Source of the DNA: an uncultured Clostridia bacterium
GTDB taxonomy: Bacteria; Bacillota; Clostridia; UMGS1883
Assembly: GCA_947624455.1 (NCBI GenBank)
Contig: CANQKL010000049.1
Coordinates: 1 to 10,302 of the forward strand
Direction: 5' to 3'
DNA length: 10,302 bases
The notes under the pieces are model-generated. The model had not been told where the DNA came from. It saw only the letters and a program-made list of their open reading frames with translations, and did no database searches. Shown here piece after piece: positions 4,263 to 10,302 of this stretch. Position 1 is the first letter of the stretch. Every line of letters begins with the position of its first letter. The position numbers and the translations under genes are program-made.

Positions 4263-6572
4263 TTACTTCCGCCGGAGCGGCGCGCCCAGCGCAAGCAGCG
4301 CGGCTGCTATCAGGGTCAGCGCCAGGGCGGAGCCTGTGCCGGGGCGGAGCAGCAGTCCCGGAGCCGTCAGCAGCGAAAGCCGCTCCATGGCGGGGGACAG
4401 GGAGCTTAGATCCGCGAAGCAGCCCCCGAAAAGGCAAAGCACGAGGGAGAGGAAGGGGGCGAGGGCGTCAACCTGACCCTCGGCTCCTCTTGCCCCCGCC
4501 AGAGCCATGGCCAGAGCCGCGGAGCAAAGTGAGTAGGCGGCCGCGGTCGCCATTTCGGCCGCTGTGGGCGGGCCGCTGGGCAGAAACGCCGCCAGGAATA
4601 TCAGCAGTCCCAGCAGGAACAAGGCCAGCAGGTCGCTGGCATGGTACAGCAGCCCTCCCAGGGGGAAGGAGCGCAGCCGCCTGAGAACTCGCCGTCCATC
4701 GGCGGAAAGGCTCCACGGGGCAAAGGTCACAAGTCCCAGCAGTACCGCCAGCGCAGCCAAGCTCAGCGGCCCCGGCACAAATGGGTCGCTGGGAGGTTCG
4801 CCGTCGGAGGAGGTCAGGCTGTAAAGGGAGGGCGCGTTTTGTTCTTCGGCGTCGATAAGGGAGTCCAACCGGTCGAGTTCGCTTTCGGAGAGGGGCCGAC
4901 CCAGCAGCTCCCGGGCTAGCTCCGGCGCTTGGAGCTTGCAGCGTTGGGCCACGGCCTGTCCCGCGATTATCTCCCTTACTCCCTGGGCCGAGGAGGCCGC
5001 CGCCGCGGCGGCATAGGACAGGGCGGGAACGCCGTCCGCCAGGGCTTGACCGTAGCCGGAGGGGATAGTGAGCAGCCCCTCGGCCCCGCCGGTTATCAAG
5101 GCCCGCTTCGCACTGACGGGACTGACCGGTTCGAGGTCGAGGCCCGCCGTTTTCAAGCCGTCGGCCAACCGCCGCGAAAGCTCGCCGCCGTCCAGATCGA
5201 GAACCGCCAGGCTCAGCCGGGGCGTCCAGCTCCCAAGCCCGGCGGCGGCAAAGCCGCAGATCAGGGATACCGCCGTCAGCAGAGCCAGACCCCGCCAGCC
5301 GCCGCTCATGGCCTTGAGCTTGGAGACGGTCAGGCCGGTCAGCCGACCGAAAACTCCCGAAAGTCTGGAGGGCGTACGGGGTTCGTCGGCTACGGAGGGG
5401 GAAGCTCCCCGCGCCCGCCCCCGCTTCTCAAGAACGGCGGCAGCGGCGGCAAAGCCCAAAGCTCCCATTACCGCCAACGGCCAGAGCAGGGAAAGCGTCT
5501 CGCCAATGCCGCAGCCGTACATGGCCGCTTCGGCTGTCAGGGACGCATAATAGGCCGGAGTCAGCCGACTCAGCGCGGCCAGGGGCCAGGGCAGCATCCG
5601 CGCGGGCCACAAGACCCCGCCGAGGGTCAGGGAAAGGAGCATTGTCATGTTGCCCGCCACCTGGGCCGCCGCCTGGGTTTCGCTGAGTACCACCACCGCC
5701 AGCATAAGGCCAAAGGAACCGAAGCACAGCAGCAGAAGGCCGACCAGCAGCGTCGGCGCGCCGCCAAGGCCGGTAAAATACAGCCCCAACGCCCCGGCGG
5801 GCAGGAGCATTACCGTGGCCGCCAGCAGTTTTGACAGCAGGGCCGCGCCCAGACTGCCGCCTACGGCGCGGAAGCGGGCGAGCATACCCAGCTCCGCCTC
5901 CTCCGGCAGGGTACGGGCGGCGGACAGGGCGAAAAACAGGGCCAGCATGGCAAAAACAGCCGCCGTCAGCCGCCGCATCAGTACCGATCTCAGGCTGACA
6001 AGGCCATTTTCGTCGCCAAACACTCCCTGACGCCCAAGGGCGTCCTCCAAAAGGGCGCCGCTGGTCTCCCGTATCATGACGCTCCTGACGGAGGGGGTGA
6101 GCTGCCCGTAACGGAGACGGTAAACTCCCCGCCCCACCGCCTGGCGGGCGCGGATCATCTCCATCGCGGAGCCTATTATATCCGAAACAGCCGTGGATTC
6201 CAGCTTCATGGCGTCGTTTAGAACCACCTCGACCGGACATTCCCGCATGGCATAGACCTCGTAGAAAAAGTCCTTGGGTATCGTGATGACGGCGGCGTTT
6301 TCGCCCATCTCCCACTCGTCGTCCTCAAGGATGCTGACCTGGGAAAACAGGCTTATGTCCCGAAGCTGGGAGATGAGGGAGCGGGAAAGCACCGTTTCGT
6401 CCAGGTCGCGCACCGCTATGGGAAAGGGCCGCAGATAGCTTTGGGCGTTCAGATCCTCTAACCCGATGTTCAGGGACACAAACAGGAGCAGCGGCAAAAA
6501 CAGCGCCGCTGCCCACGTCCCCTTGAAAAACAGCTTGATATCCTTGTAAAGGACGGCTTTGAATCTCTTCAT
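4263..6572 (-). CDS. ABC-2 type permease, two units fused in tandem
   Basis: 769 residues, about twice the usual length of an ABC-2 permease. Half 1 (1-385) starts with a membrane segment near 19-37, then an outside domain (about 40-195) and a cluster of about five membrane segments (200-380). Half 2 (about 410-769) repeats the plan: a segment near 428-446, an outside domain (about 450-600), then segments at about 603-765. The halves match by eye: PIAVRDLDETVLSRSL (51-66) against SLAVLDLDGGELSRRL (454-469), and VITIPKDF (95-102) against LLTIPSGY (500-507). Start: ATG at 6572 has GGGAGGAG 5 bases upstream and overlaps the ATPase stop as ATGA; an upstream in-frame ATG at 6587 lies inside the ATPase gene without a ribosome site. 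With the ATPase it should form an exporter or a membrane-remodelling transporter; the substrate is unknown. Confidence 0.9.
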   Translation of the reverse strand: MKRFKAVLYKDIKLFFKGTWAAALFLPLLLFVSLNIGLEDLNAQSYLRPFPIAVRDLDETVLSRSLISQLRDISLFSQVSILEDDEWEMGENAAVITIPKDFFYEVYAMRECPVEVVLNDAMKLESTAVSDIIGSAMEMIRARQAVGRGVYRLRYGQLTPSVRSVMIRETSGALLEDALGRQGVFGDENGLVSLRSVLMRRLTAAVFAMLALFFALSAARTLPEEAELGMLARFRAVGGSLGAALLSKLLAATVMLLPAGALGLYFTGLGGAPTLLVGLLLLCFGSFGLMLAVVVLSETQAAAQVAGNMTMLLSLTLGGVLWPARMLPWPLAALSRLTPAYYASLTAEAAMYGCGIGETLSLLWPLAVMGALGFAAAAAVLEKRGRARGASPSVADEPRTPSRLSGVFGRLTGLTVSKLKAMSGGWRGLALLTAVSLICGFAAAGLGSWTPRLSLAVLDLDGGELSRRLADGLKTAGLDLEPVSPVSAKRALITGGAEGLLTIPSGYGQALADGVPALSYAAAAAASSAQGVREIIAGQAVAQRCKLQAPELARELLGRPLSESELDRLDSLIDAEEQNAPSLYSLTSSDGEPPSDPFVPGPLSLAALAVLLGLVTFAPWSLSADGRRVLRRLRSFPLGGLLYHASDLLALFLLGLLIFLAAFLPSGPPTAAEMATAAAYSLCSAALAMALAGARGAEGQVDALAPFLSLVLCLFGGCFADLSSLSPAMERLSLLTAPGLLLRPGTGSALALTLIAAALLALGAPLRRK

Positions 6573-7219
6573 CTCAACTCCTCCCAACCGGCGGGAAGTC
6601 CGGCCTCAAGGGTCAGAATACGGTGGCAGAGCCTTTCCAGCTCTCCGGTTTGGTGACTTATCATTACGACCGCGCAGCCCAGAGAGCTGACGTGGGCGGC
6701 CATGGACAGTATAAGCTCCGCCGAGGAGCTGTCCGCTCCCACGGTCGGCTCGTCCATCAAAAGGAGCCGTGGCGTGACCATAAGGGCGCTGGCCAGATGG
6801 AGCCGCCGCTTCATTCCGCCGGAATAGGAGTCCACTCTGGCCCGGGCTTTGTCGGAAAGCTGGAACCTGTCCAGCAGCCAGGCGGAACGCTTCTTTATAT
6901 ACCGGCTCGGGAGTCCGGCGGCCAGTCCCCAAAAACGCAGGTTCTCCAGCCCGGTGAGGGAGCCGTAAAGGGATAGCTCCTGGGGGACGTATCCGATTCC
7001 GCCGCGTACGCCCGCCCCATATTCCAGCTTCCCCCCGGAGGGGCGCAGCGTCCCGGCCATAATCGCCATGAGGGTGCTTTTCCCCGCGCCGTTACGGCCC
7101 CGCAGACCCAGTATCTCCCCTTGGCGCACCGTCAGGGACAATGGCCCCAGCGCCGGTTGGCCGCCGGAAACATAGGTTTTTTCAATGTCCGTCAGGACAC
7201 AGACCGGTTCGCCGCCCAT
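6569..7219 (-). CDS. ABC transporter ATP-binding protein
   Basis: A cytosolic ATPase subunit that powers the permease encoded next. All ABC motifs are present: Walker A GRNGAGKST (41-49), Q-loop Gln80 in GYVPQELSLYG, signature YSGGMKRR (132-139), Walker B LLLMDEP (152-158), D-loop VGAD (160-163) and switch His189 in MISHQ. At 216 residues it is a bare nucleotide-binding domain without the C-terminal extension of many ABC-2 exporter ATPases. YSGGMKRR and the TVGAD D-loop fit the DrrA/CcmA-like exporter group. Start: ATG at 7219 has GAGGTGA 3-4 bases upstream, inside the end of the zinc-ribbon gene, leaving only 3 bp between genes. Its stop overlaps the permease start. One ATPase with one double permease would give the standard ATPase dimer. 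Confidence 0.95.
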   Translation of the reverse strand: MGGEPVCVLTDIEKTYVSGGQPALGPLSLTVRQGEILGLRGRNGAGKSTLMAIMAGTLRPSGGKLEYGAGVRGGIGYVPQELSLYGSLTGLENLRFWGLAAGLPSRYIKKRSAWLLDRFQLSDKARARVDSYSGGMKRRLHLASALMVTPRLLLMDEPTVGADSSSAELILSMAAHVSSLGCAVVMISHQTGELERLCHRILTLEAGLPAGWEELR

Positions 7220-7222
7220 ATG

Positions 7223-9037
7223 TCACCTCAAAAGACTGCCGCTGACGTCCATAAAGATGTCTTGCAGCTCGGAGTTGAAGTCGTCGGCAAGCTCCTCCAG
7301 CTCGTCCTGGCTGTAGTCGGTTATATCCACTGTGCGGCTGCCCTTTTGCCGCTTGGCGGAGCTGGAATCGGTGGCTTTGAGCCGAACCTCAAGGCCGTCG
7401 GCAATGTCCAGCGGTATAAGGCTGGACACCTTAACGTTATCTATTATGTGATCGACGCCGCCCTTGCCCTTTTCGACGGTCAGCCTGAAACCGCCAAGGA
7501 AGTTGACGGAAACGTCGTATTCTCCGTAGAACAGGGAGAGGGGAGACTTTTTGACCGGATCCAGGTCGGAGTAGTACACAGAGGCCAGCTGGGCGTCCTC
7601 GACGCTGAGGGTGAGTCCGCCGTCAAGAAGGCCGCCGTCCCTGGAACAACTGTTAGTCAGCTCGAAGGCCCTGCTGCCGTCGCAGTCCGCCGCGACGGTC
7701 GTTACCAGCTCGTTGGAAAGCTTGCCCTCGGAGCTGTAGCTCAGGTCTATGTGGCCGTCGTAAGTATTAAAGCTGATTTTGGAAAGCCTTATGTTACCGC
7801 CATCCACCGCCAGATACCACACAAAGTCCCCGTCCTCGAAGGAGTCGTTTATCTCCTGTATGAACCCGCGGATAGTGTTGACGCCGCTTTTCACGGCCTT
7901 TTCCGGATGGGAGTCCATGACGCCCACAGGCCCCTTCAGCAGCTCTATAATGAGCTTGTCGTTTTTTAGCTGGTCGTCAAGCTCTTTCATCAGCTCCTTG
8001 ACCTCGACGCTGTCAGGCTCGAAAACAAAGACTTGACCGCTAAAGTCGCGGCCCAGCTCCGGCAGGTCGGGGAAGCGTTGGCCCCGTCTGACCTTTTCCA
8101 CGGTCAGGTTGTGCTTGTTCACGGCGGAGGCGATGGTGTCTATATAGGAATTTATCAGGCTTTTCCAGTCGCCGATCTGAGTCTTGAGGCCGCCGGAGCC
8201 GCCCAGATATTCCCTGAAAGCGTCGGCTGTCCGCTCGTCCGCGAAGCGTTCGATCATTTCGGCCACGTCGGCCTTATAGTAGGCGTTGGAACATTCGGGC
8301 AGGTAAAAACCGGCGTCCTTGCCGTCAAAATCCAGGCCCGCGCTCAGCACGCGGCTGCCCATAAGGCTGACGGCGGCGTTTATCAGCTTTACGTCGGAGT
8401 CCAGATCCAGCTTGAGCTCAAGCTCGCTGCCGTCCAGGTACCTGTCTATCTTCGGGTCGTCGGACCGGACGGAAAGAGTCAGGTCGGAGGACAGGCCCCT
8501 GTTGTCGGCGACCTTGTCCATAAGGGCGAACAGAGGTTTTACCAGCAGGGCCTTGTTGTAATCCACGAACTTCTTGCTCGAGGGGCGCAGCAGGCTGGTT
8601 ATTCCCACTACCGCGCCGACGATGACAGCCGCCGCCGCGGCGAGGGAAATGATAACGGCGGCAATTTTTCCGGCGGAGCCGGACTTTTTCTTTGCCTTTT
8701 TCCCGGGGCCGCCCACGCTGGCTCCGCAGCTGGGACAGAAGCGAACGCCTGGCTCCAGCCGTTCGCCGCAGTTGGTGCAGAAGGCGGGCCTTGGCTGAGC
8801 CGCTGGGCGGGGAACGGACGGCAGCTCAGGCTGGGGCTGCTCAGGCTGAGCCTGTTCAGGCTGAGGCTGTTCAGGCTGAGGCTGTTCAGTCTGAGACTGT
8901 TCGGCCTGGGGCTGCTCAGTCTGAGATTGTTCAGGCTCAGACTGCTCGGCTTCCTGAACGGGGACGGGAGCGCCGCAGGCGACGCAGAACCTGTCGCCCT
9001 CATAGAGGGGCGCGCCGCAATTAGTACAGTTTTTCAT
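7223..9037 (-). CDS. Double zinc-ribbon membrane protein with large outside domain
   Basis: 604 residues. Order: zinc ribbon 1 (Cys4, Cys7, Cys18, Cys21); a Pro-Glu-Gln-rich linker of five-residue repeats (about 32-71); zinc ribbon 2 (Cys87, Cys90, Cys101, Cys104); a basic stretch GKKAKKKSG; one membrane helix (about 124-149); and an outside domain of about 450 residues. The outside domain has alternating polar and hydrophobic strands and helices that I do not recognise. The basic residues before the helix predict the ribbons inside and the big domain outside. The overall plan (ribbon, helix, outside domain) resembles YvbJ/TcaA-type proteins, but no specific homology can be claimed. Start: GGAGGAAA lies 4 bases before ATG. 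It is followed after 3 bp by the ABC ATPase, so it may be an accessory or sensory part of that transporter. Confidence 0.88.
   Translation of the reverse strand: MKNCTNCGAPLYEGDRFCVACGAPVPVQEAEQSEPEQSQTEQPQAEQSQTEQPQPEQPQPEQAQPEQPQPELPSVPRPAAQPRPAFCTNCGERLEPGVRFCPSCGASVGGPGKKAKKKSGSAGKIAAVIISLAAAAAVIVGAVVGITSLLRPSSKKFVDYNKALLVKPLFALMDKVADNRGLSSDLTLSVRSDDPKIDRYLDGSELELKLDLDSDVKLINAAVSLMGSRVLSAGLDFDGKDAGFYLPECSNAYYKADVAEMIERFADERTADAFREYLGGSGGLKTQIGDWKSLINSYIDTIASAVNKHNLTVEKVRRGQRFPDLPELGRDFSGQVFVFEPDSVEVKELMKELDDQLKNDKLIIELLKGPVGVMDSHPEKAVKSGVNTIRGFIQEINDSFEDGDFVWYLAVDGGNIRLSKISFNTYDGHIDLSYSSEGKLSNELVTTVAADCDGSRAFELTNSCSRDGGLLDGGLTLSVEDAQLASVYYSDLDPVKKSPLSLFYGEYDVSVNFLGGFRLTVEKGKGGVDHIIDNVKVSSLIPLDIADGLEVRLKATDSSSAKRQKGSRTVDITDYSQDELEELADDFNSELQDIFMDVSGSLLR
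8823..8942 (-). repeat. Eight 15-bp tandem repeats in the zinc-ribbon gene
   Basis: Eight head-to-tail 15-base units (plus-strand reading, e.g. TGTTCAGGCTGAGGC, with two adjacent identical copies at 8853-8867 and 8868-8882 and diverged outer copies). Each codes for five residues of the form EQPQP, EQSQT or EQAQP. The identical neighbours suggest recent duplication. Copy-number changes would keep the frame and only alter the spacing between the two zinc ribbons. Confidence 0.9.
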
Positions 9038-9117
9038 AAGATTTCCTCCATTTTTAGGCGGCGGGGCAGAATTATTCCGCCAAAACCGCCCGAGGTTTTT
9101 ACGGTATCAGAAAAAGG

Positions 9118-9134
9118 GCCAGGGCGTGCCTGGC
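9118..9134 (-). other. Short hairpin followed by T5 between the zinc-ribbon genes
   Basis: GCCAGG/CCTGGC with a 5-base loop, followed on the minus strand by CC and five T residues (9111-9115). This is a weak terminator-like element inside the operon, downstream of the stronger one at 9165-9190. A further 6-bp stem AAAACC/GGTTTT lies at 9082-9099. The 154-bp spacer 9038-9191 shows no convincing promoter. Confidence 0.3.
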
Positions 9135-9164
9135 ATATCCAAGGGGCTTACCCCTGGGACGGGA

Positions 9165-9190
9165 AAAGGGAAACGGAATCCGCTCCCTTT
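9165..9190 (-). terminator. Probable partial terminator or attenuator inside the operon
   Basis: A 7-bp outer stem AAAGGGA/TCCCTTT (9165-9171 with 9184-9190) encloses a small CGG/CCG inner stem. On the minus strand it is followed by TTTTCCC. It starts one base after the stop codon of the small zinc-ribbon gene. The T tail is short and continuous with the stem, so it probably reduces rather than abolishes read-through to the next gene. Confidence 0.5.
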
Positions 9191-9191
9191 G

Positions 9192-9587
9192 TCAAATTAG
9201 CTTCCTGCCGCAGCCAGCGCAGAACTTGGAGCCGACCTTATTGACATATCCGCAGGAGCAGGCCACGCCGTCGGGCTGCGGTTCGGGCTGCGGTTCGGGA
9301 CGCTCCAGCTTTTTTATGTCCTCCTCTATGCGGGCGGCCTCGGCCTCGGCGGCGGCAATATTGCCGCAGGCAAGGTCAAATTCCTCCACATTTATCTGTC
9401 CCCCGCTCTGGAGCTTGTAAGCCAAAACTCCCAGGTTCTGGAAAAGCTGAGCCTTTTCCGAATCAAGCTCCTTGAGCCGGGTGTTGAGCTTGGCCTTCTC
9501 GAGGATGTTCTTGGAACCCTCGCTGACGGTGTTTACGCCCTTATTTATGCTGACCAGCATTTTGTCAAGAAAATCGGACATTGACAT
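9192..9587 (-). CDS. Small coiled-coil protein with C-terminal zinc ribbon
   Basis: 131 residues, no signal peptide or membrane segment, so cytosolic. Residues 5-95 are helical and charged: an amphipathic start (DFLDKMLVSINKGVNTVSEG), then likely coiled coil at about 30-60 and 70-95 (ELDSEKAQLFQNLG, AEAEAARIEEDIKKLE). A PEPQPEPQP linker (97-105) leads to a zinc ribbon with Cys110, Cys112, Cys123 and Cys126. The CxCG first knuckle is seen in other ribbons of this kind. Start: GGAGGGG is 3 bases from the first ATG (9587) and 9 from the second (9581), so translation from residue 3 is also possible. It is the first gene of the operon, behind a near-consensus promoter, and shares the zinc-ribbon theme with the next gene. 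The family is often called zinc-ribbon domain protein; the exact role is unknown. Confidence 0.87.
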   Translation of the reverse strand: MSMSDFLDKMLVSINKGVNTVSEGSKNILEKAKLNTRLKELDSEKAQLFQNLGVLAYKLQSGGQINVEEFDLACGNIAAAEAEAARIEEDIKKLERPEPQPEPQPDGVACSCGYVNKVGSKFCAGCGRKLI

Positions 9588-9616
9588 TCCCCTCCATTAT
9601 GTATTATTACATTACA

Positions 9617-9645
9617 AGTATACCACAGGTTCAAAAATATGTCAA
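9617..9645 (-). promoter_or_regulatory. Near-consensus sigma-A promoter of the zinc-ribbon/ABC operon
   Basis: On the minus strand, perfect -35 TTGACA (9640-9645), a 17-bp spacer and -10 TATACT (9617-9622), giving a start near 9610 and a leader of about 23 bases. It is the best promoter in the window and is probably highly active unless repressed. Confidence 0.9.
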
Positions 9646-9666
9646 CAAAAAACTCCGCTTTTTTGT
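9645..9666. promoter_or_regulatory. Perfect inverted repeat abutting the operon -35 box
   Basis: ACAAAAAA-CTCCGC-TTTTTTGT: 8-bp arms and a 6-bp centre, with its left end on the last base of the -35 box of the operon promoter. It could be an operator, an UP-type AT-rich element on one side, or a small terminator for leftward transcription. Its symmetry and position between divergent genes favour a regulatory role, but no regulator gene is present here. Confidence 0.35.
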
Positions 9667-9749
9667 CGGAATATGTGTTTTATTAAAAAGTGGCTTATAA
9701 GGGAAAGCCGGGGCATATATTGTACAAATACTTTCGGGGGAGACTTTAC

Positions 9750-10302
9750 ATGAACAAGAACGCCCACAGGATATTTGTGAACACACTTCTGCTGACGGCG
9801 GCTTCGCTGGTGATGCGGGGCGTGGGCCTGGTATTCCAGGTGTATCTGGCCGGAAAGATAGGGCCGTCGGCGCTGGGAGTCTATTCGCTGATAATGTCGG
9901 TGTACACCCTCTTTGTCACGGTGGGCAGCGGCGGGATAAGGTTTTCCGTGACAAGACTGACGGCGGCGGCCCTGGCGGAGGGGAGCAGCGTTAGGCGCAC
10001 GGTTCGCACAGCCGTCCTGTATTCCCTGTGCTTCGGCCTTTTCAGCGGGGCCTGCCTGTACTTTGGGGCGGGGCTGATCAGCCAGCGGTGGATAGGAGAG
10101 GCCGACTGCCAAAGTGCTTTGGAAATACTGGCTCTGAGCCTGCCCTTCATTTCGGCGTCGGCGGTGTTTGGCGGCTATTTTACCGGCGTGGAGAGGGTGA
10201 TGCGCTCGGTGAGCGTGAACATCCTTGAGCAGCTCAGCCGGATATTTGTGACCGTCCTGCTGCTGAGCGCGGCCAGAAGCGGTATAGGCGGGATCTGCTC
10301 CG
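9750..10302 (+). CDS. SpoVB/MurJ-like lipid or oligosaccharide flippase, N-terminal part
   Basis: The first 184 residues of a longer protein (family usually about 450-550 residues); the reading frame is still open at the window end, so it is partial because of the window, not broken. A polytopic membrane protein of the MOP exporter superfamily, whose members flip lipid-linked sugars or peptidoglycan precursors. Seen: NTLLLTAASLVMRGVGLVFQ at residues 11-30 as first membrane segment; LAGKIGPSALGVYSLIMSV; GSGGIRFSVTRL; and GGYFTGVERVMRSVSVNILEQLSRIF (about 147-172), matching the SpoVB-type block before the central EQ-x-x-RI. Start: GGGGGAG ends 7 bases before ATG. It diverges from the zinc-ribbon operon. 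A sporulation role (as in SpoVB) is possible but not proven by sequence. Confidence 0.9.
   Translation, partial: MNKNAHRIFVNTLLLTAASLVMRGVGLVFQVYLAGKIGPSALGVYSLIMSVYTLFVTVGSGGIRFSVTRLTAAALAEGSSVRRTVRTAVLYSLCFGLFSGACLYFGAGLISQRWIGEADCQSALEILALSLPFISASAVFGGYFTGVERVMRSVSVNILEQLSRIFVTVLLLSAARSGIGGICS

Noticed and set aside
4929..5834. Plus-strand open frame rich in Gln, Gly and Pro
   Set aside because: Antisense shadow of the GC-rich permease gene; the composition reflects codon bias, not a protein fold.
4263..6587. Upstream ATG at 6587 for the permease
   Set aside because: It has no ribosome site. The ATG at 6572 has GGGAGGAG at proper spacing and forms an ATGA overlap with the ATPase stop.
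8823..8942. CRISPR-like array
   Set aside because: Units are 15 bp, directly adjacent without spacers, and encode an in-frame Pro-Glu-Gln linker.
8033..9244. Long plus-strand open frame (403 codons) with LRLFRLRLF-like repeats
   Set aside because: The repeats are the mirror of the 15-bp array in the zinc-ribbon gene; it is a shadow frame with no ribosome site.
1..10302. Insertion sequences, phage genes, toxin-antitoxin or defence genes
   Set aside because: No transposase, integrase, nuclease or toxin-like protein was seen in any plausible frame.

Overview
The window looks like chromosomal DNA of a moderately GC-rich, low-copy-number Gram-positive anaerobe of the class Clostridia (Oscillospirales or a neighbouring order). 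This rests on glycolytic GAPDH and a SpoVB/MurJ-type flippase of clostridial type, strong GGAGG ribosome binding sites, AT-rich spacers with sigma-A promoters, frequent ATA and AGG codons in otherwise GC-rich genes, and several zinc-ribbon membrane proteins. The taxonomic call is inference; there is no rRNA or marker gene in the window.

Left part (1-1820): two minus-strand housekeeping genes, a cyclophilin-type peptidyl-prolyl isomerase (start 1732) and then gap, glyceraldehyde-3-phosphate dehydrogenase (start 1179). The isomerase has an excellent sigma-A promoter (-35 TTGCAA, 17 bp, -10 TATAAT). The 63-bp spacer before gap holds a perfect inverted repeat that could be an operator. gap ends at a strong intrinsic terminator. 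The first 50 bases hold another strong hairpin.

Middle (1733-2364): a 632-bp stretch with no credible gene. It holds three successive rightward sigma-A-like promoters (1889-1917, 2116-2145, 2312-2340). The first two each run into a block of strong hairpins (about 1943-2084 and 2177-2289). The third fits the following gene. This is the best candidate in the window for an undescribed RNA or a structured intergenic repeat.

Right of it (2365-4185, plus strand): a three-gene cluster. It contains a small unknown protein with a Gly-Ser tail, a glycosyltransferase-like protein (DUF6734-like, with a DTD motif) coupled to it by an ATGA overlap, and a single-pass membrane protein of unknown role. It ends at a bidirectional terminator shared with the convergent operon.

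4263-9587 (minus strand): a four-gene operon driven by a near-perfect promoter at 9617-9645. In transcription order it encodes a small coiled-coil zinc-ribbon protein, a 604-residue membrane protein with two zinc ribbons and a Pro-Glu-Gln repeat linker, an ABC ATPase, and an unusual 769-residue ABC-2 permease that is visibly two permease units fused in tandem. The last three genes are spaced 3 bp apart or overlap by 4 bp, so the zinc-ribbon protein and the exporter are probably made together. The substrate is unknown.

Right edge (9750-10302, plus strand): the N-terminal 184 residues of a SpoVB-like lipid or oligosaccharide flippase, cut by the window end and divergent from the operon.
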